From Minisyncoccota bacterium (GTDB lineage: Bacteria > Patescibacteriota > Minisyncoccia > Phycocordibacterales > CAJQIN01), in contig CAJQIN010000017.1 in assembly GCA_905478465.1 (NCBI GenBank), forward strand, positions 1-55,025: a stretch of DNA of 55,025 nt, given 5' to 3'. Shown here in pieces: positions 9,867-18,545 of this stretch. A program made the translations under genes and the position numbers. The notes beneath the pieces were generated by a model. That model was not told the origin of the DNA. It searched no databases and saw only the letters and a program-made list of their open reading frames with translations. Within the stretch, counting starts at the first letter, position 1. Every line of letters starts with the position of its first letter.

Positions 9867-10805
9867 TTAATCAAACATCTCAACAAGATATTCATCTATT
9901 TCACGCTGATCTAGGTCATAGAAATGAAGATTTTTTCTGTGTAAATATGTTGCCAAGTTTTTTCCCACAAAACGCCAATGCCAAGGTTCGTATTGATAAT
10001 AGGCATTTCCTTCTGGATAAGAAAGTGTAAATCCGTATTTGTGAGCGTTGGCAAGCATCCATTCGTAGGCATATGAAGTAGCAAAAGATGTATACGAACC
10101 ACTTAATTCTTTTGTTGTCAGGTCTATTGTTGTACCTAGTTGGTGCTCAGAGTATCCCTGGTCTGCTGAAAAAGTGTTGGCACCTGATCCATACGATACA
10201 GCATAAGAAGATTTAAGATTTGTTTGTTCGTCGAAAGATCGAAAAGCAGAAATTATTTGTAAATCTACGTTGTCATCTTCTGCTTCATCAATCATGTCTT
10301 TCAAGAAAGGCCATGTATTTGAATGGATATATTGTTCTTGTTCTCTAGAGTCATCAATATATTTATCGCTTATTTTTCGAAGTTTTTCTGGTTGATAGTG
10401 TTCATTAAGAAAATATACTTTTGAATATTTTTGTAGAAGTTCTTTGTCTGTGTTTTGAATTTTAACAATAATCCCAAGAACATCTTCGGCTTCTTGAACT
10501 CGTTCTTCAAGATCGTTATTACGTTCCTGCTCTCTTTGAAAAGCTTCATGAAGAAAAGTAATGTCATGTTCTTTCTGGGTAAGAGTAGATTCTGTGTTTA
10601 GGATTATATCGTTAAGTGTTTGTATTTCAGAAATATTATTTTTATGTGTCGTATAGAAAAGATACCCAAGAACACCGGAAGTTCCTAGTAAAATAATTAT
10701 GATACTTATCGTTATTTTTAGCTGCATTTCTTTTGACATGGTGTGTATTTTAACACAGAAACATAAATGTTTTTTATTGGATATTTCAGAATCTGATTTT
10801 GACAT
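9867..10805 (-). CDS. D-alanyl-D-alanine carboxypeptidase, VanY/DacB-like M15 peptidase
   Basis: ISAFRSFDEQ...SEHQLGTTIDLT...EPWHWRFVG motifs; N-terminal TM anchor. Confidence 0.9.
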   Translation of the reverse strand: MSKSDSEISNKKHLCFCVKIHTMSKEMQLKITISIIIILLGTSGVLGYLFYTTHKNNISEIQTLNDIILNTESTLTQKEHDITFLHEAFQREQERNNDLEERVQEAEDVLGIIVKIQNTDKELLQKYSKVYFLNEHYQPEKLRKISDKYIDDSREQEQYIHSNTWPFLKDMIDEAEDDNVDLQIISAFRSFDEQTNLKSSYAVSYGSGANTFSADQGYSEHQLGTTIDLTTKELSGSYTSFATSYAYEWMLANAHKYGFTLSYPEGNAYYQYEPWHWRFVGKNLATYLHRKNLHFYDLDQREIDEYLVEMFD

Positions 10806-10828
10806 TACTCATGATAGTATAAGTATCT

Positions 10829-12517
10829 ATGACTCAAAAAGAAGCGCTCGACCTACTAAAACTTGGACATAATGTATTTCTCACTGGTCCTGCTGGAAGT
10901 GGAAAAACATATCTTTTGAATCAATATATTGAATATTTACATGAACATGGCGTAGGTGTAGCCGTGACAGCTTCAACCGGTATTGCTGCGACGCATATTG
11001 GGGGACAAACTATACATTCCTGGAGCGGTATGGGGGTACGAGATACGTTGGCAGATGATGAGCTTGAGAAGGTTATTAAAAATGATCGTATCAAGCGTAA
11101 TTTAAAGAAAACTAAGGTTTTAATCATAGACGAAGTGTCTATGTTGCATGCTCATCAATTAGATATGATAGAAAGGATTACGCGACATGCGATAGACTTC
11201 ACGAAACCTTTTGGCGGACTGCAGGTTATACTTTGTGGAGATTTTTTCCAATTACCTCCTGTGTCTAGAGGGGGATTCGGTGGTAATGATAAAACTTTTG
11301 CATACGAGTGTGATGCGTGGGAAGAGGGAGAGTTTCAGATATGTTATCTAGAAGAACAGTTTCGACAAAATGAAGATAGTTTGTTAGATATTTTGAATGC
11401 AATACGTTCAGGAGAAGCAAATGAAAATGTAAAGATACCTCTTCGAGCTCGTTATAGAAAGGAACCAGAGGGTCCAGTTCGTCCAACGCGTTTGTACGTT
11501 CGTAATAAAAATGTTGATACTATAAATCAATCAGAACTTGATAAACTAGAGGGTCGAGAAGAAGTATATTATATGGAAACTCATGGCTTTTCGACATTAG
11601 TTGAAGTGTTACAGCGTAACTGTATGGCTTCTGAAGAATTGCATTTGAAAATCGGAGCAGAGGTGATGTTTGTAAAAAATTCTGTAACAGGAATGTATGT
11701 GAACGGTACACGTGCTGTTGTGGAGGGATTTGATGAAGATGAAAAATTGCCGATCGTTCGCACATTTGATGGACGAAGGATTGTTGTTATTCCTGAAGAA
11801 TGGCATTTAGAAGAGAACGGTTCTGTGCGGGCAACTATTAAGCAGATACCTCTTCGTTTGGCGTGGGCTATTACTGTGCACAAAAGTCAGGGTATGACGC
11901 TAGATGCTGCTGAGGTTGACCTATCTGACGCATTTGAGCCTGGTATGGGATATGTAGCTTTATCTAGAGTCCGTACACTTTCTGGACTGAAGTTAATGGG
12001 ACTAAATGATATGGCGCTTTCTGTGCACCCAAAAATATTATTACATGATGAGAAGTTTCGTAATTGGTCTACTTCTGCGGGGAAAATTCTCGCCACACTT
12101 TCTGATTCCAAAAAAGAAAAAGTACATCTTGAGATATTGCTTGTGCGTTTTGGAGGTGTAAAAGAGGGTGGGCAGATTATTGAAAAGAAAACAATGCAAG
12201 AAAAAATAAAAAAGAAACCTACGATTGAAATAACCGCTGATCTAATACCCAAGGTAACTTCAATTGAGAGTCTAGCTGATAAAAGGGGATTGACTGTTGG
12301 TACAGTTTTGAACCATTTAGAAAAATTACAAGGTATGAAAAAATTACCAGATATTTCTCATTTAAAACCATCTAAGAAAATTTTTGATTCTATTGTGAAG
12401 GAGTTTGAAAAATCAAAAGATGGAAAATTAACTATTATTTTTAAGAATTTAAATGAGAAATATTCATTTGAAACATTGAGATTAGTACGTTTGTGTAAAA
12501 ATAATGACACAAAATAA
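10829..12517 (+). CDS. PIF1-family ATP-dependent DNA helicase with C-terminal HTH_40-like domain
   Basis: FLTGPAGSGKTYLLNQ, VLIIDEVSMLHA, LCGDFFQLPPV, VHKSQGMTLD, YVALSRVRTLSGL; C-terminal SIESLADKRGLTVGTVLNHLEKL. Confidence 0.9.
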   Translation: MTQKEALDLLKLGHNVFLTGPAGSGKTYLLNQYIEYLHEHGVGVAVTASTGIAATHIGGQTIHSWSGMGVRDTLADDELEKVIKNDRIKRNLKKTKVLIIDEVSMLHAHQLDMIERITRHAIDFTKPFGGLQVILCGDFFQLPPVSRGGFGGNDKTFAYECDAWEEGEFQICYLEEQFRQNEDSLLDILNAIRSGEANENVKIPLRARYRKEPEGPVRPTRLYVRNKNVDTINQSELDKLEGREEVYYMETHGFSTLVEVLQRNCMASEELHLKIGAEVMFVKNSVTGMYVNGTRAVVEGFDEDEKLPIVRTFDGRRIVVIPEEWHLEENGSVRATIKQIPLRLAWAITVHKSQGMTLDAAEVDLSDAFEPGMGYVALSRVRTLSGLKLMGLNDMALSVHPKILLHDEKFRNWSTSAGKILATLSDSKKEKVHLEILLVRFGGVKEGGQIIEKKTMQEKIKKKPTIEITADLIPKVTSIESLADKRGLTVGTVLNHLEKLQGMKKLPDISHLKPSKKIFDSIVKEFEKSKDGKLTIIFKNLNEKYSFETLRLVRLCKNNDTK

Positions 12518-12879
12518 ATTATTTTTTAATTAGAAGCTAAAAAATATTACATGCTCAGTATCATCTAGGTCCCTGTAAAATTAGGGTAGGTAATGGTTTC
12601 TGTGCGTGTATTGAGTTATTATTTTTTGTCTTGTGTCGGTAATTTTAAAGCAAGAAAGGCACAACTTTGGCAAATAGTTTTATCAAAAAAAGGGTGTAAA
12701 AGGTGGATACGATAGTATACGTTAGTTTTAAATTATAAATTAAAATATTTTTAACTAAAATTCAGGATCAAGTGATTTTTAAGTTTTCAAAAAAGTATGA
12801 AATATTGGAGTATTTTAAAATGTTGAAATAGAGTCCTCCTCGGGATACAAAAACCACCTTGTCATATAAAGTGGTTTTG

Positions 12880-12988
12880 GCTCCGTCTACAGGACGGGTT
12901 CAGAACCGTTAATTGGAAGAAAATACAAAAGGAATTACAGTTTAGTGGTATTTTAGAGATGTTTCCAGATTTAGTACTTCAGAACTAA
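12880..12988 (+). repeat. 109-bp direct repeat, copy 1 (putative attL of element A)
   Basis: Same length as 14423-14531 with 4 mismatches by eye. Starts with antisense tRNA 3' end (GCTCCGTCTACAGG), then an open 30-codon tail ending in TAA. Confidence 0.85.
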
Positions 12989-13008
12989 ATAATGCTATTA
13001 TATTGTTT

Positions 13009-13374
13009 ATGAATAGTTTGGTTAAGAAAATCACAGTTATCGCTATTTCTTTTATGATTTTAATGGCAGGTGTATTCTGCTATCAAGGAATGCAGTCAAT
13101 GAGCTCACATTGTTCTGTTGATATGAACCATACTTCTGTTTGGTGTAGTGATTTTATTTCTCACGGAACAATAATAAGTAGTGCCATTATAACCACATTC
13201 GCTACAATCCTTTCTATACTAGCCGTTCTTTTTTCTATAAAGCCACTATTTGCTTTATTTACTAAAATAAAACAAGTAACAACTCTTTTATATAAAACTA
13301 GAGATAGAATACCAATACTTTCTCCAATACAACTCGCAATTTCAAACGGAATAATTCATCCTAGAATTCCTTAG
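13009..13374 (+). CDS. small membrane protein with Cys/His/Met-rich N-terminal segment
   Basis: ATG at 13009 (track ORF begins at 13003 with TTG). Two hydrophobic segments; CYQGMQSMSSHCSVDMNHTSVWC. Confidence 0.65.
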   Translation: MNSLVKKITVIAISFMILMAGVFCYQGMQSMSSHCSVDMNHTSVWCSDFISHGTIISSAIITTFATILSILAVLFSIKPLFALFTKIKQVTTLLYKTRDRIPILSPIQLAISNGIIHPRIP

Positions 13375-13419
13375 TTTTTAGTATTTTCTTTATTAAAAAC
13401 TTTAACTATTAAATTAAAT

Positions 13420-13830
13420 ATGAAAAACAATGTATTAGTAATTGGGTTACTAACCTTAATAATTGGTTTGTTTGTTGGATATACACTTGCTCCACGAACA
13501 ATGATGGATACTGAAACAATGGTAGAAATGCACGATGAGGTGGAAGAATATGAAGAACACGAAGAAGAAATTATCTCTGGAGACGGAGTGATGCAACACG
13601 CAATGGAAGAAATGATGCGTCCTCTTATGGGAAAAACAGGAGAAGAATATGAAAAAGCTTTTCTTGAAATGATGATAGTTCACCATATCGGAGCAATTGA
13701 AATGGCAGAAGATTTATTAGGGCAAACAGATAGACCAGAACTTGTAAAAATGGGTAATGATATTATCACTGTCCAAACAGAGGAAGTTGATATGATGAAA
13801 GGTTGGCTAGATGATTGGTTTAACTCATAA
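13420..13830 (+). CDS. DUF305 domain protein
   Basis: N-terminal TM; EKAFLEMMIVHHIGAIEMAEDLL...MGNDIITVQTEEVDMMKGWL typical of DUF305. Confidence 0.88.
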   Translation: MKNNVLVIGLLTLIIGLFVGYTLAPRTMMDTETMVEMHDEVEEYEEHEEEIISGDGVMQHAMEEMMRPLMGKTGEEYEKAFLEMMIVHHIGAIEMAEDLLGQTDRPELVKMGNDIITVQTEEVDMMKGWLDDWFNS

Positions 13831-13833
13831 ATT

Positions 13834-14298
13834 ATGTTGAATAAACTATTAACAGCTCTTCTTCTGATTATTCTAGTTGTTTCTATCGGTTGGATGATAA
13901 ATCAAAAAGATAAACCAGCATCAGAGAATAAAATCCTAGCTACTATCTATAAAGACCCATACTGTGGTTGTTGTGGAAAGTGGGGTTCTTATATGGAGAC
14001 TAAAGGATATGAGACAGATACAGTCTTGGAAGATGATATGTCAAAAATCAAAGAACAGTTTGGTGTTCCACAGGAACTTCAAAGTTGTCATACATCAGAA
14101 ATTGAAGGTTATGTTGTTGAGGGACATATCCCAAATGAAGCGGTAGAAAAGTTATTAGAAGAAAGACCTGATATAAAAGGAATTGGAATGGCAGGAATGC
14201 CTAGTGGTTCACCTGGTATGCCAGGACCAAAAGCAGACTTCTTAATCTATGAAATAAATCACGATGGAACTAAAGGTGATTTGTTTATGAAATTGTAA
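13834..14298 (+). CDS. DUF411 metal-binding-type protein
   Basis: KDPYCGCCGKWGSYMETKGYE...LQSCHTSEIEGYVVEGHIPNEAVEKLL...GIAGMPxGSPGMP-like motifs of DUF411. Confidence 0.9.
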   Translation: MLNKLLTALLLIILVVSIGWMINQKDKPASENKILATIYKDPYCGCCGKWGSYMETKGYETDTVLEDDMSKIKEQFGVPQELQSCHTSEIEGYVVEGHIPNEAVEKLLEERPDIKGIGMAGMPSGSPGMPGPKADFLIYEINHDGTKGDLFMKL

Positions 14299-14326
14299 GT
14301 CGCTTCTATAGAATGTAAAACCTTGG

Positions 14327-14358
14327 AAAAACACCCCTTGAAAGACAGAGGTGTTTTT
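14327..14358 (+). terminator. Rho-independent terminator after DUF411 gene
   Basis: AAAAACACC...GGTGTTTTT stem-loop. Confidence 0.7.
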
Positions 14359-14422
14359 CTTTTAGTTCTGAATCCTGTTTGGGTTCAGAAAATATGTAGC
14401 TTAAAATAAGGCTCAAATAATA

Positions 14423-14531
14423 GCTCCGTCTACAGGACAGGTTCAGAACCGTTAATTGGAAGAAAATACAAAAGGAATTACAGTTTAGTGGTATTTTAGA
14501 GATGTTTCCAAGTTTAGTGCTTCAGAACTAA
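14423..14531 (+). repeat. 109-bp direct repeat, copy 2 (putative attL of element B / right end of element A)
   Basis: See copy 1. Encodes in-frame D-R-FRTVNWKKIQKELQFSGILEMFPSLVLQN-stop. Confidence 0.85.
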
Positions 14532-14532
14532 T

Positions 14533-15861
14533 TTACTTATTTTTCTCGTTTTCAATTAAACCCCAATAGGGTTCATAGTAATTCTCTCCTGAAACATCCT
14601 TGAGTATTTTTATTTGTTCCTTCGGTATACTATCTATGATTGAATCCAAAAATGTTAAAAAGTCATCTTTATTTCTCAGTGTAAAAATATTTTGTGTAAA
14701 TTCATCTAACCTTAATTCAGAGGGCGTGTCTTTAGGTAATTCAGTTAGTAGTCTTTTTGATTCAATATCGATAAACATAGCATCGCAGTAGGGTAAAAAG
14801 CTAGAAATAAATTCAAAATCAACAAATGATTTAGGAGGTTGGGTTTTACCCAAATGAGCATCTCGAGAGAGATTTGCGTACATTACCGAACTTATTTTAA
14901 TCTTAGGTATTTGAAGTAAGGATTTATAATCTGAAAAATAATCAGATATCCTCTGAACAATCTCAGGCTCAGGCACATTGTTTAGCCTGCACTTTCTCAT
15001 TAAGTCATCCAGTAAATCCTTAGAAGTTGGTGGAAATATGTTTTCTGGTGTCCAATCTACTTTTTCACCTTTAGCTACTTTCAACATCAATTCTTTTTGT
15101 TTATCGTAAAATTTAACAACATTAGTTATGTGAAATCTTAAAGATAATGCTTCATTGCGTACGTTTTTTATAAAATCAAATTCCTTAACTTGTTTCCACT
15201 CTGACCATATCTCAGAAAGCCTTTTTTGTGATTGTTTATTTCTTTCCACCAAATCATTTATCTCGTCTTCTTTTGGGGTTTGTGAAACTGAAATTCCTAT
15301 ACCCATTGTCCATTCGTGTATCTTATCTCCTTCAAATGAAATGTTTTCTGGAGAAAAAGTAAAGTCTGTTTTTTTGTCCTGTAGCCAATTTTCAAAATGT
15401 TTAGAAATTTGCTCTCTTTCTATCAGATAGTCAGGAAAAAATGTTTTTCCTGAAGATAAGTGTTCATACAGTCTTCTGATATATTGAAAATTTATTTTTC
15501 CCACAGCGGATTCATTTTTATGAAAGAAACTGTCTGGAAATATTACCGCTTGAGATTTGGATACATACTCCAACTTTTCAAATAATTTCGTCCAGAACTG
15601 GTCGCCTTTTATTTTTTTATGTTTTGGGTGCGAAGAATCTAACAGTATTGTTAAATTACTTAAAATAAATTGGTCTAAATATACGACTTTCTTTTTTATT
15701 GAGGGGAAAGGAAAGGTTTCTTCGTGAGAACATTCAGTACACTCTCTTTGATAGGTTGAACTACCTGAAATTGGTATAAAAACACCGAAAGTATTTTCAC
15801 TTTTGCATTTAGGACAGTCTCTGTATGGACCAGAAATAAACATATCTCTTGTAATCTTCAT
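14533..15861 (-). CDS. zinc-ribbon plus PIN-like domain protein (hypothetical)
   Basis: N-terminal CPKCKSEN...CTECSHE zinc ribbon, then KKVVYLDQFILSNL; C-terminal YCDAMFIDIESKRLL acidic motif resembling PIN-like nucleases. Confidence 0.6.
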   Translation of the reverse strand: MKITRDMFISGPYRDCPKCKSENTFGVFIPISGSSTYQRECTECSHEETFPFPSIKKKVVYLDQFILSNLTILLDSSHPKHKKIKGDQFWTKLFEKLEYVSKSQAVIFPDSFFHKNESAVGKINFQYIRRLYEHLSSGKTFFPDYLIEREQISKHFENWLQDKKTDFTFSPENISFEGDKIHEWTMGIGISVSQTPKEDEINDLVERNKQSQKRLSEIWSEWKQVKEFDFIKNVRNEALSLRFHITNVVKFYDKQKELMLKVAKGEKVDWTPENIFPPTSKDLLDDLMRKCRLNNVPEPEIVQRISDYFSDYKSLLQIPKIKISSVMYANLSRDAHLGKTQPPKSFVDFEFISSFLPYCDAMFIDIESKRLLTELPKDTPSELRLDEFTQNIFTLRNKDDFLTFLDSIIDSIPKEQIKILKDVSGENYYEPYWGLIENEKNK

Positions 15862-15915
15862 TATATTTAGCTTATCAATCTTGATATGTAATGTAAACTA
15901 AAGTAAAGTATTATT

Positions 15916-16716
15916 ATGAATGATGACTCATATAGAAAGGAAAGAGAATCGCAGGCTTTTCAAAAGTTTATAAATTATGTGGAAAATTTAAAAAGTAATC
16001 CAGATTTCATATCTGAAATTAAGTGGTTTCGAAGATATCACGTTAAATATGATAGTTTAGAATCAATACCTGAAAATGGATTACCACTACCAAATAATCA
16101 CGAGGAACATTTTAATAATAAATTAGAATATGATTATATGATGAATAAAGAAGGGGATGATTACCATAATTTTCCTGAATTCCAAAAAAGAAAATGGGCT
16201 TTTGAGGAAAAATATGGTCTCAATATTTTTGGAGAAGCTTTTGATTATTTATTATTTTATAATTCAGTGATACCGATGATGGATATGGGCTATGCTCGTT
16301 TTTCTGATGTCTATGACTTGGTAAGTCTTTCTAATGCTTCCGTTGGATTATACGAAGACAGAAAAGGTTCAGATATGAACACAGGACTTTTTATTCGTTC
16401 AGAGGTTGCTCCAATTACCCCAGTAGCCATCGTCGTAAATCCATATATGACACAAAGAGATATTATTGATTTTATTAAAAAGACCTACAAGACATCAATA
16501 GAACCAATACAGAAAAGATATCGTAAGAAAAATATAAAATTAAAAGATTCAAGAAAAAAATCTTCTAAAAAACAAATTAGAAACGATTTTATATATGATA
16601 ATTGTGACTTACCACTAGCAGAACTAACGTCTCTTGTTGCAAGTAAGTTTGGAGATATTCTAGATTATACTTATATACAAAAAATAATTAAAAAAGAAAA
16701 AGAAAAAAGAGAATAA
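15916..16716 (+). CDS. hypothetical protein
   Basis: 266-aa ORF; basic, Lys-rich C-terminal part; no recognised family. Confidence 0.65.
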   Translation: MNDDSYRKERESQAFQKFINYVENLKSNPDFISEIKWFRRYHVKYDSLESIPENGLPLPNNHEEHFNNKLEYDYMMNKEGDDYHNFPEFQKRKWAFEEKYGLNIFGEAFDYLLFYNSVIPMMDMGYARFSDVYDLVSLSNASVGLYEDRKGSDMNTGLFIRSEVAPITPVAIVVNPYMTQRDIIDFIKKTYKTSIEPIQKRYRKKNIKLKDSRKKSSKKQIRNDFIYDNCDLPLAELTSLVASKFGDILDYTYIQKIIKKEKEKRE

Positions 16717-16737
16717 GTGAACTCACTTATTTTTTAA
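16711..16737 (+). terminator. hairpin terminator
   Basis: AATAAGTGA-ac-TCACTTATT followed by TTTT. Confidence 0.7.
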
Positions 16738-16778
16738 ACGAATACAAATAAAATCGTATATTTATATTTTAAGTAAAG

Positions 16779-16805
16779 ATATCCTGAAGACATCCTTCGG
16801 GATAT
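16779..16805. other. Strong 11-bp stem-loop upstream of Rep; candidate replication origin or terminator
   Basis: ATATCCTGAAG-acatc-CTTCGGGATAT (one T:G wobble) followed by TTTTA. Confidence 0.45.
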
Positions 16806-16809
16806 TTTT

Positions 16810-16974
16810 ATGCAGGATATAAATCAAAATAAAAATAAGAAAAACAAAATAAACTTTCAAGATTTTTCGATTGAACAAAAGAAGAACCTTGTCGGTGCTT
16901 TCGTTTGGCTTATTGAACAAGATAAAAAACAAAATCCTGCACTTTATAAGTTAAAAACAGCAAAAAATGATTGA
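16810..16974 (+). CDS. short hypothetical protein (54 aa), overlaps rep start by 8 nt
   Basis: MQDINQNKNKKNKINFQDFSIEQKKNLVGAFVWLIEQDKKQNPALYKLKTAKND-stop. Below the ORF-track cutoff; overlaps the next CDS. Confidence 0.5.
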   Translation: MQDINQNKNKKNKINFQDFSIEQKKNLVGAFVWLIEQDKKQNPALYKLKTAKND

Positions 16975-18088
16975 TACTGTATGTCTTTTAGTTCCTAAAC
17001 ACAAACTATATTTCTTATCAGGAATATCTAGTTGGGATTTGTATTCTAAAACAGATAACTATTCAAAGTTTGTTCGTAATCCAAGTAAGGCTGAAAAGGA
17101 AACTGGAAAATACTTCCCTAGACTTACTGGATATAGTCGTAGATTTGGACAAGACGCAAATGTGAAAATGGAATTTTCTGTTCCCAAGTTGCTTTATCTA
17201 AATAATTTAGATGAATTAGAAAATAAGGATTTTCCTGAGGTAATTGATACTTTAAGGGAAAGATTAAAAGATATGGGAGTAATTATTTCAAAATCGTTAC
17301 TTGAAAATGCACCAATTAGTTCTGTTCATTTCTCTAAAAATATTCTAATTGAAGACGGATATACAGTTAATTATTTAATTTCTGAAATGAATAAAGCAGA
17401 CTTAAGAAAGAGTTTTGATTTTGCTAAGACTAGATTTATGAATGATGGACAAAGTCTTTATGCTCACACAACTGCACATCAGATGGTCATTTATGACAAA
17501 ATCGCAGACCTTAAAAAAGGTAAGAAAAGAGCAATTGATAAAGACCCAACTCTGTATCAACAATCACTTTTTACCGAACTAAGTGGTCATAAAAACTTTA
17601 GTGAAATGAAAGAAGTTATCAGGTTTGAGATTAGGTTAAACCACAAACAAAAACTCAATAAAGTTTTAGAAAATCTTGGGTTTAAGAAAAATCCAACATT
17701 CAAAGATGTCTTTAGTTCTGAAATGAGCAAAAAGATAGTTAGCGACTATTGGAATACTCTAATTAAAGAAAGAAACTTAGGAATTTTCTCTATATCACTT
17801 AGCTTTAAGGAAATATTACAGATATTACTTGTTTCTGAAAATATGATAGGACCAAAGCAAGCAATATATTTTCTAGGACTATTTGTTCTTGCGAGAGACG
17901 GAAATGGTATGCGTGAACTTAGAAATATTATTTCAAAAAAGGCACACGACAGAACTTGGTATCGGATATCTAAAGATGTAAGAAGTGCTAATGAACTTAT
18001 AACAAAAAATAAACTTAGGAGCTGGGTTACCCAGATTGATAGAAAGTTATCAGATTATAAACCTTACAAAATTAAAGAAAATAAATAA
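16967..18088 (+). CDS. phage/plasmid replication initiator, gene II/X-like
   Basis: N-terminal MIDTVCLLVP; central EVIRFEIRLNHKQKLNKVL; size and context fit phage/plasmid II/X replication proteins. Confidence 0.6.
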   Translation: MIDTVCLLVPKHKLYFLSGISSWDLYSKTDNYSKFVRNPSKAEKETGKYFPRLTGYSRRFGQDANVKMEFSVPKLLYLNNLDELENKDFPEVIDTLRERLKDMGVIISKSLLENAPISSVHFSKNILIEDGYTVNYLISEMNKADLRKSFDFAKTRFMNDGQSLYAHTTAHQMVIYDKIADLKKGKKRAIDKDPTLYQQSLFTELSGHKNFSEMKEVIRFEIRLNHKQKLNKVLENLGFKKNPTFKDVFSSEMSKKIVSDYWNTLIKERNLGIFSISLSFKEILQILLVSENMIGPKQAIYFLGLFVLARDGNGMRELRNIISKKAHDRTWYRISKDVRSANELITKNKLRSWVTQIDRKLSDYKPYKIKENK

Positions 18089-18089
18089 T

Positions 18090-18500
18090 ATGAATAAAGA
18101 TAAAAAACAAAAAAGCACTGAAGAAAAATTCAAAGATAGTCTGTCAGAAAGTATGGCAATGTGTCACAGAAATATACTTTCTGAAAATGTAAAAAGAGGT
18201 ATGAGATTAAAAAGAATAAGAAATTTTGAACTAAAGTTTGGCTTAGATAAACACGAATCATTAGGCAAAGAATTTATAGAAAGAGTTAGATTGTATAAGA
18301 GTAAAATTAAAGAGGTCGAAACAAGTACCCTAGAAGAAACTCTTGATAGTTTCAAGAGAGATTTGTACCCACAGAAAGAATTAAAGGTTTGGGAAGAAAT
18401 AGCAAATTACTATAGTAGTAAAGTAAAAGACAATCCTAAGATGAACCTCAAAGAAAAGAGAGCATTATTCACTGAGGCTTTAATTTGGACATTAGGGTAA
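18090..18500 (+). CDS. hypothetical protein
   Basis: ATG at 18090 directly after the rep stop codon; track ORF begins earlier at 18036. Confidence 0.6.
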   Translation: MNKDKKQKSTEEKFKDSLSESMAMCHRNILSENVKRGMRLKRIRNFELKFGLDKHESLGKEFIERVRLYKSKIKEVETSTLEETLDSFKRDLYPQKELKVWEEIANYYSSKVKDNPKMNLKEKRALFTEALIWTLG

Positions 18501-18545
18501 AGGGCTTGGCTTGTAAACCATTGTAAAGTATAATAATAAACAAAT

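Larger units (their letters stand above)
12894..14436 (+). mobile_element. Putative recombinase-less integrative cassette (element A) bounded by att-like repeats
   Basis: Bounded by the two 109-bp repeats. Identity at the left edge starts exactly at a tRNA discriminator/acceptor-like position. Contains three codirectional genes and a terminator. Confidence 0.6.

Noticed and set aside
11265-12252. Several minus-strand ORFs of 65-121 aa
   Set aside because: Antisense to the PIF1-like helicase.
12520-12860. Possible ncRNA or degraded gene in the ~340-bp gap
   Set aside because: No ORF, no recognisable structured RNA core; AT-rich without convincing pairing. Left unassigned.
14366-14390. TTCTGAAtcctgtttgggTTCAGAA inverted repeat as an independent insertion-sequence end
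   Set aside because: Only 7-bp arms and no transposase; may be part of the element A right arm, but too little to call.
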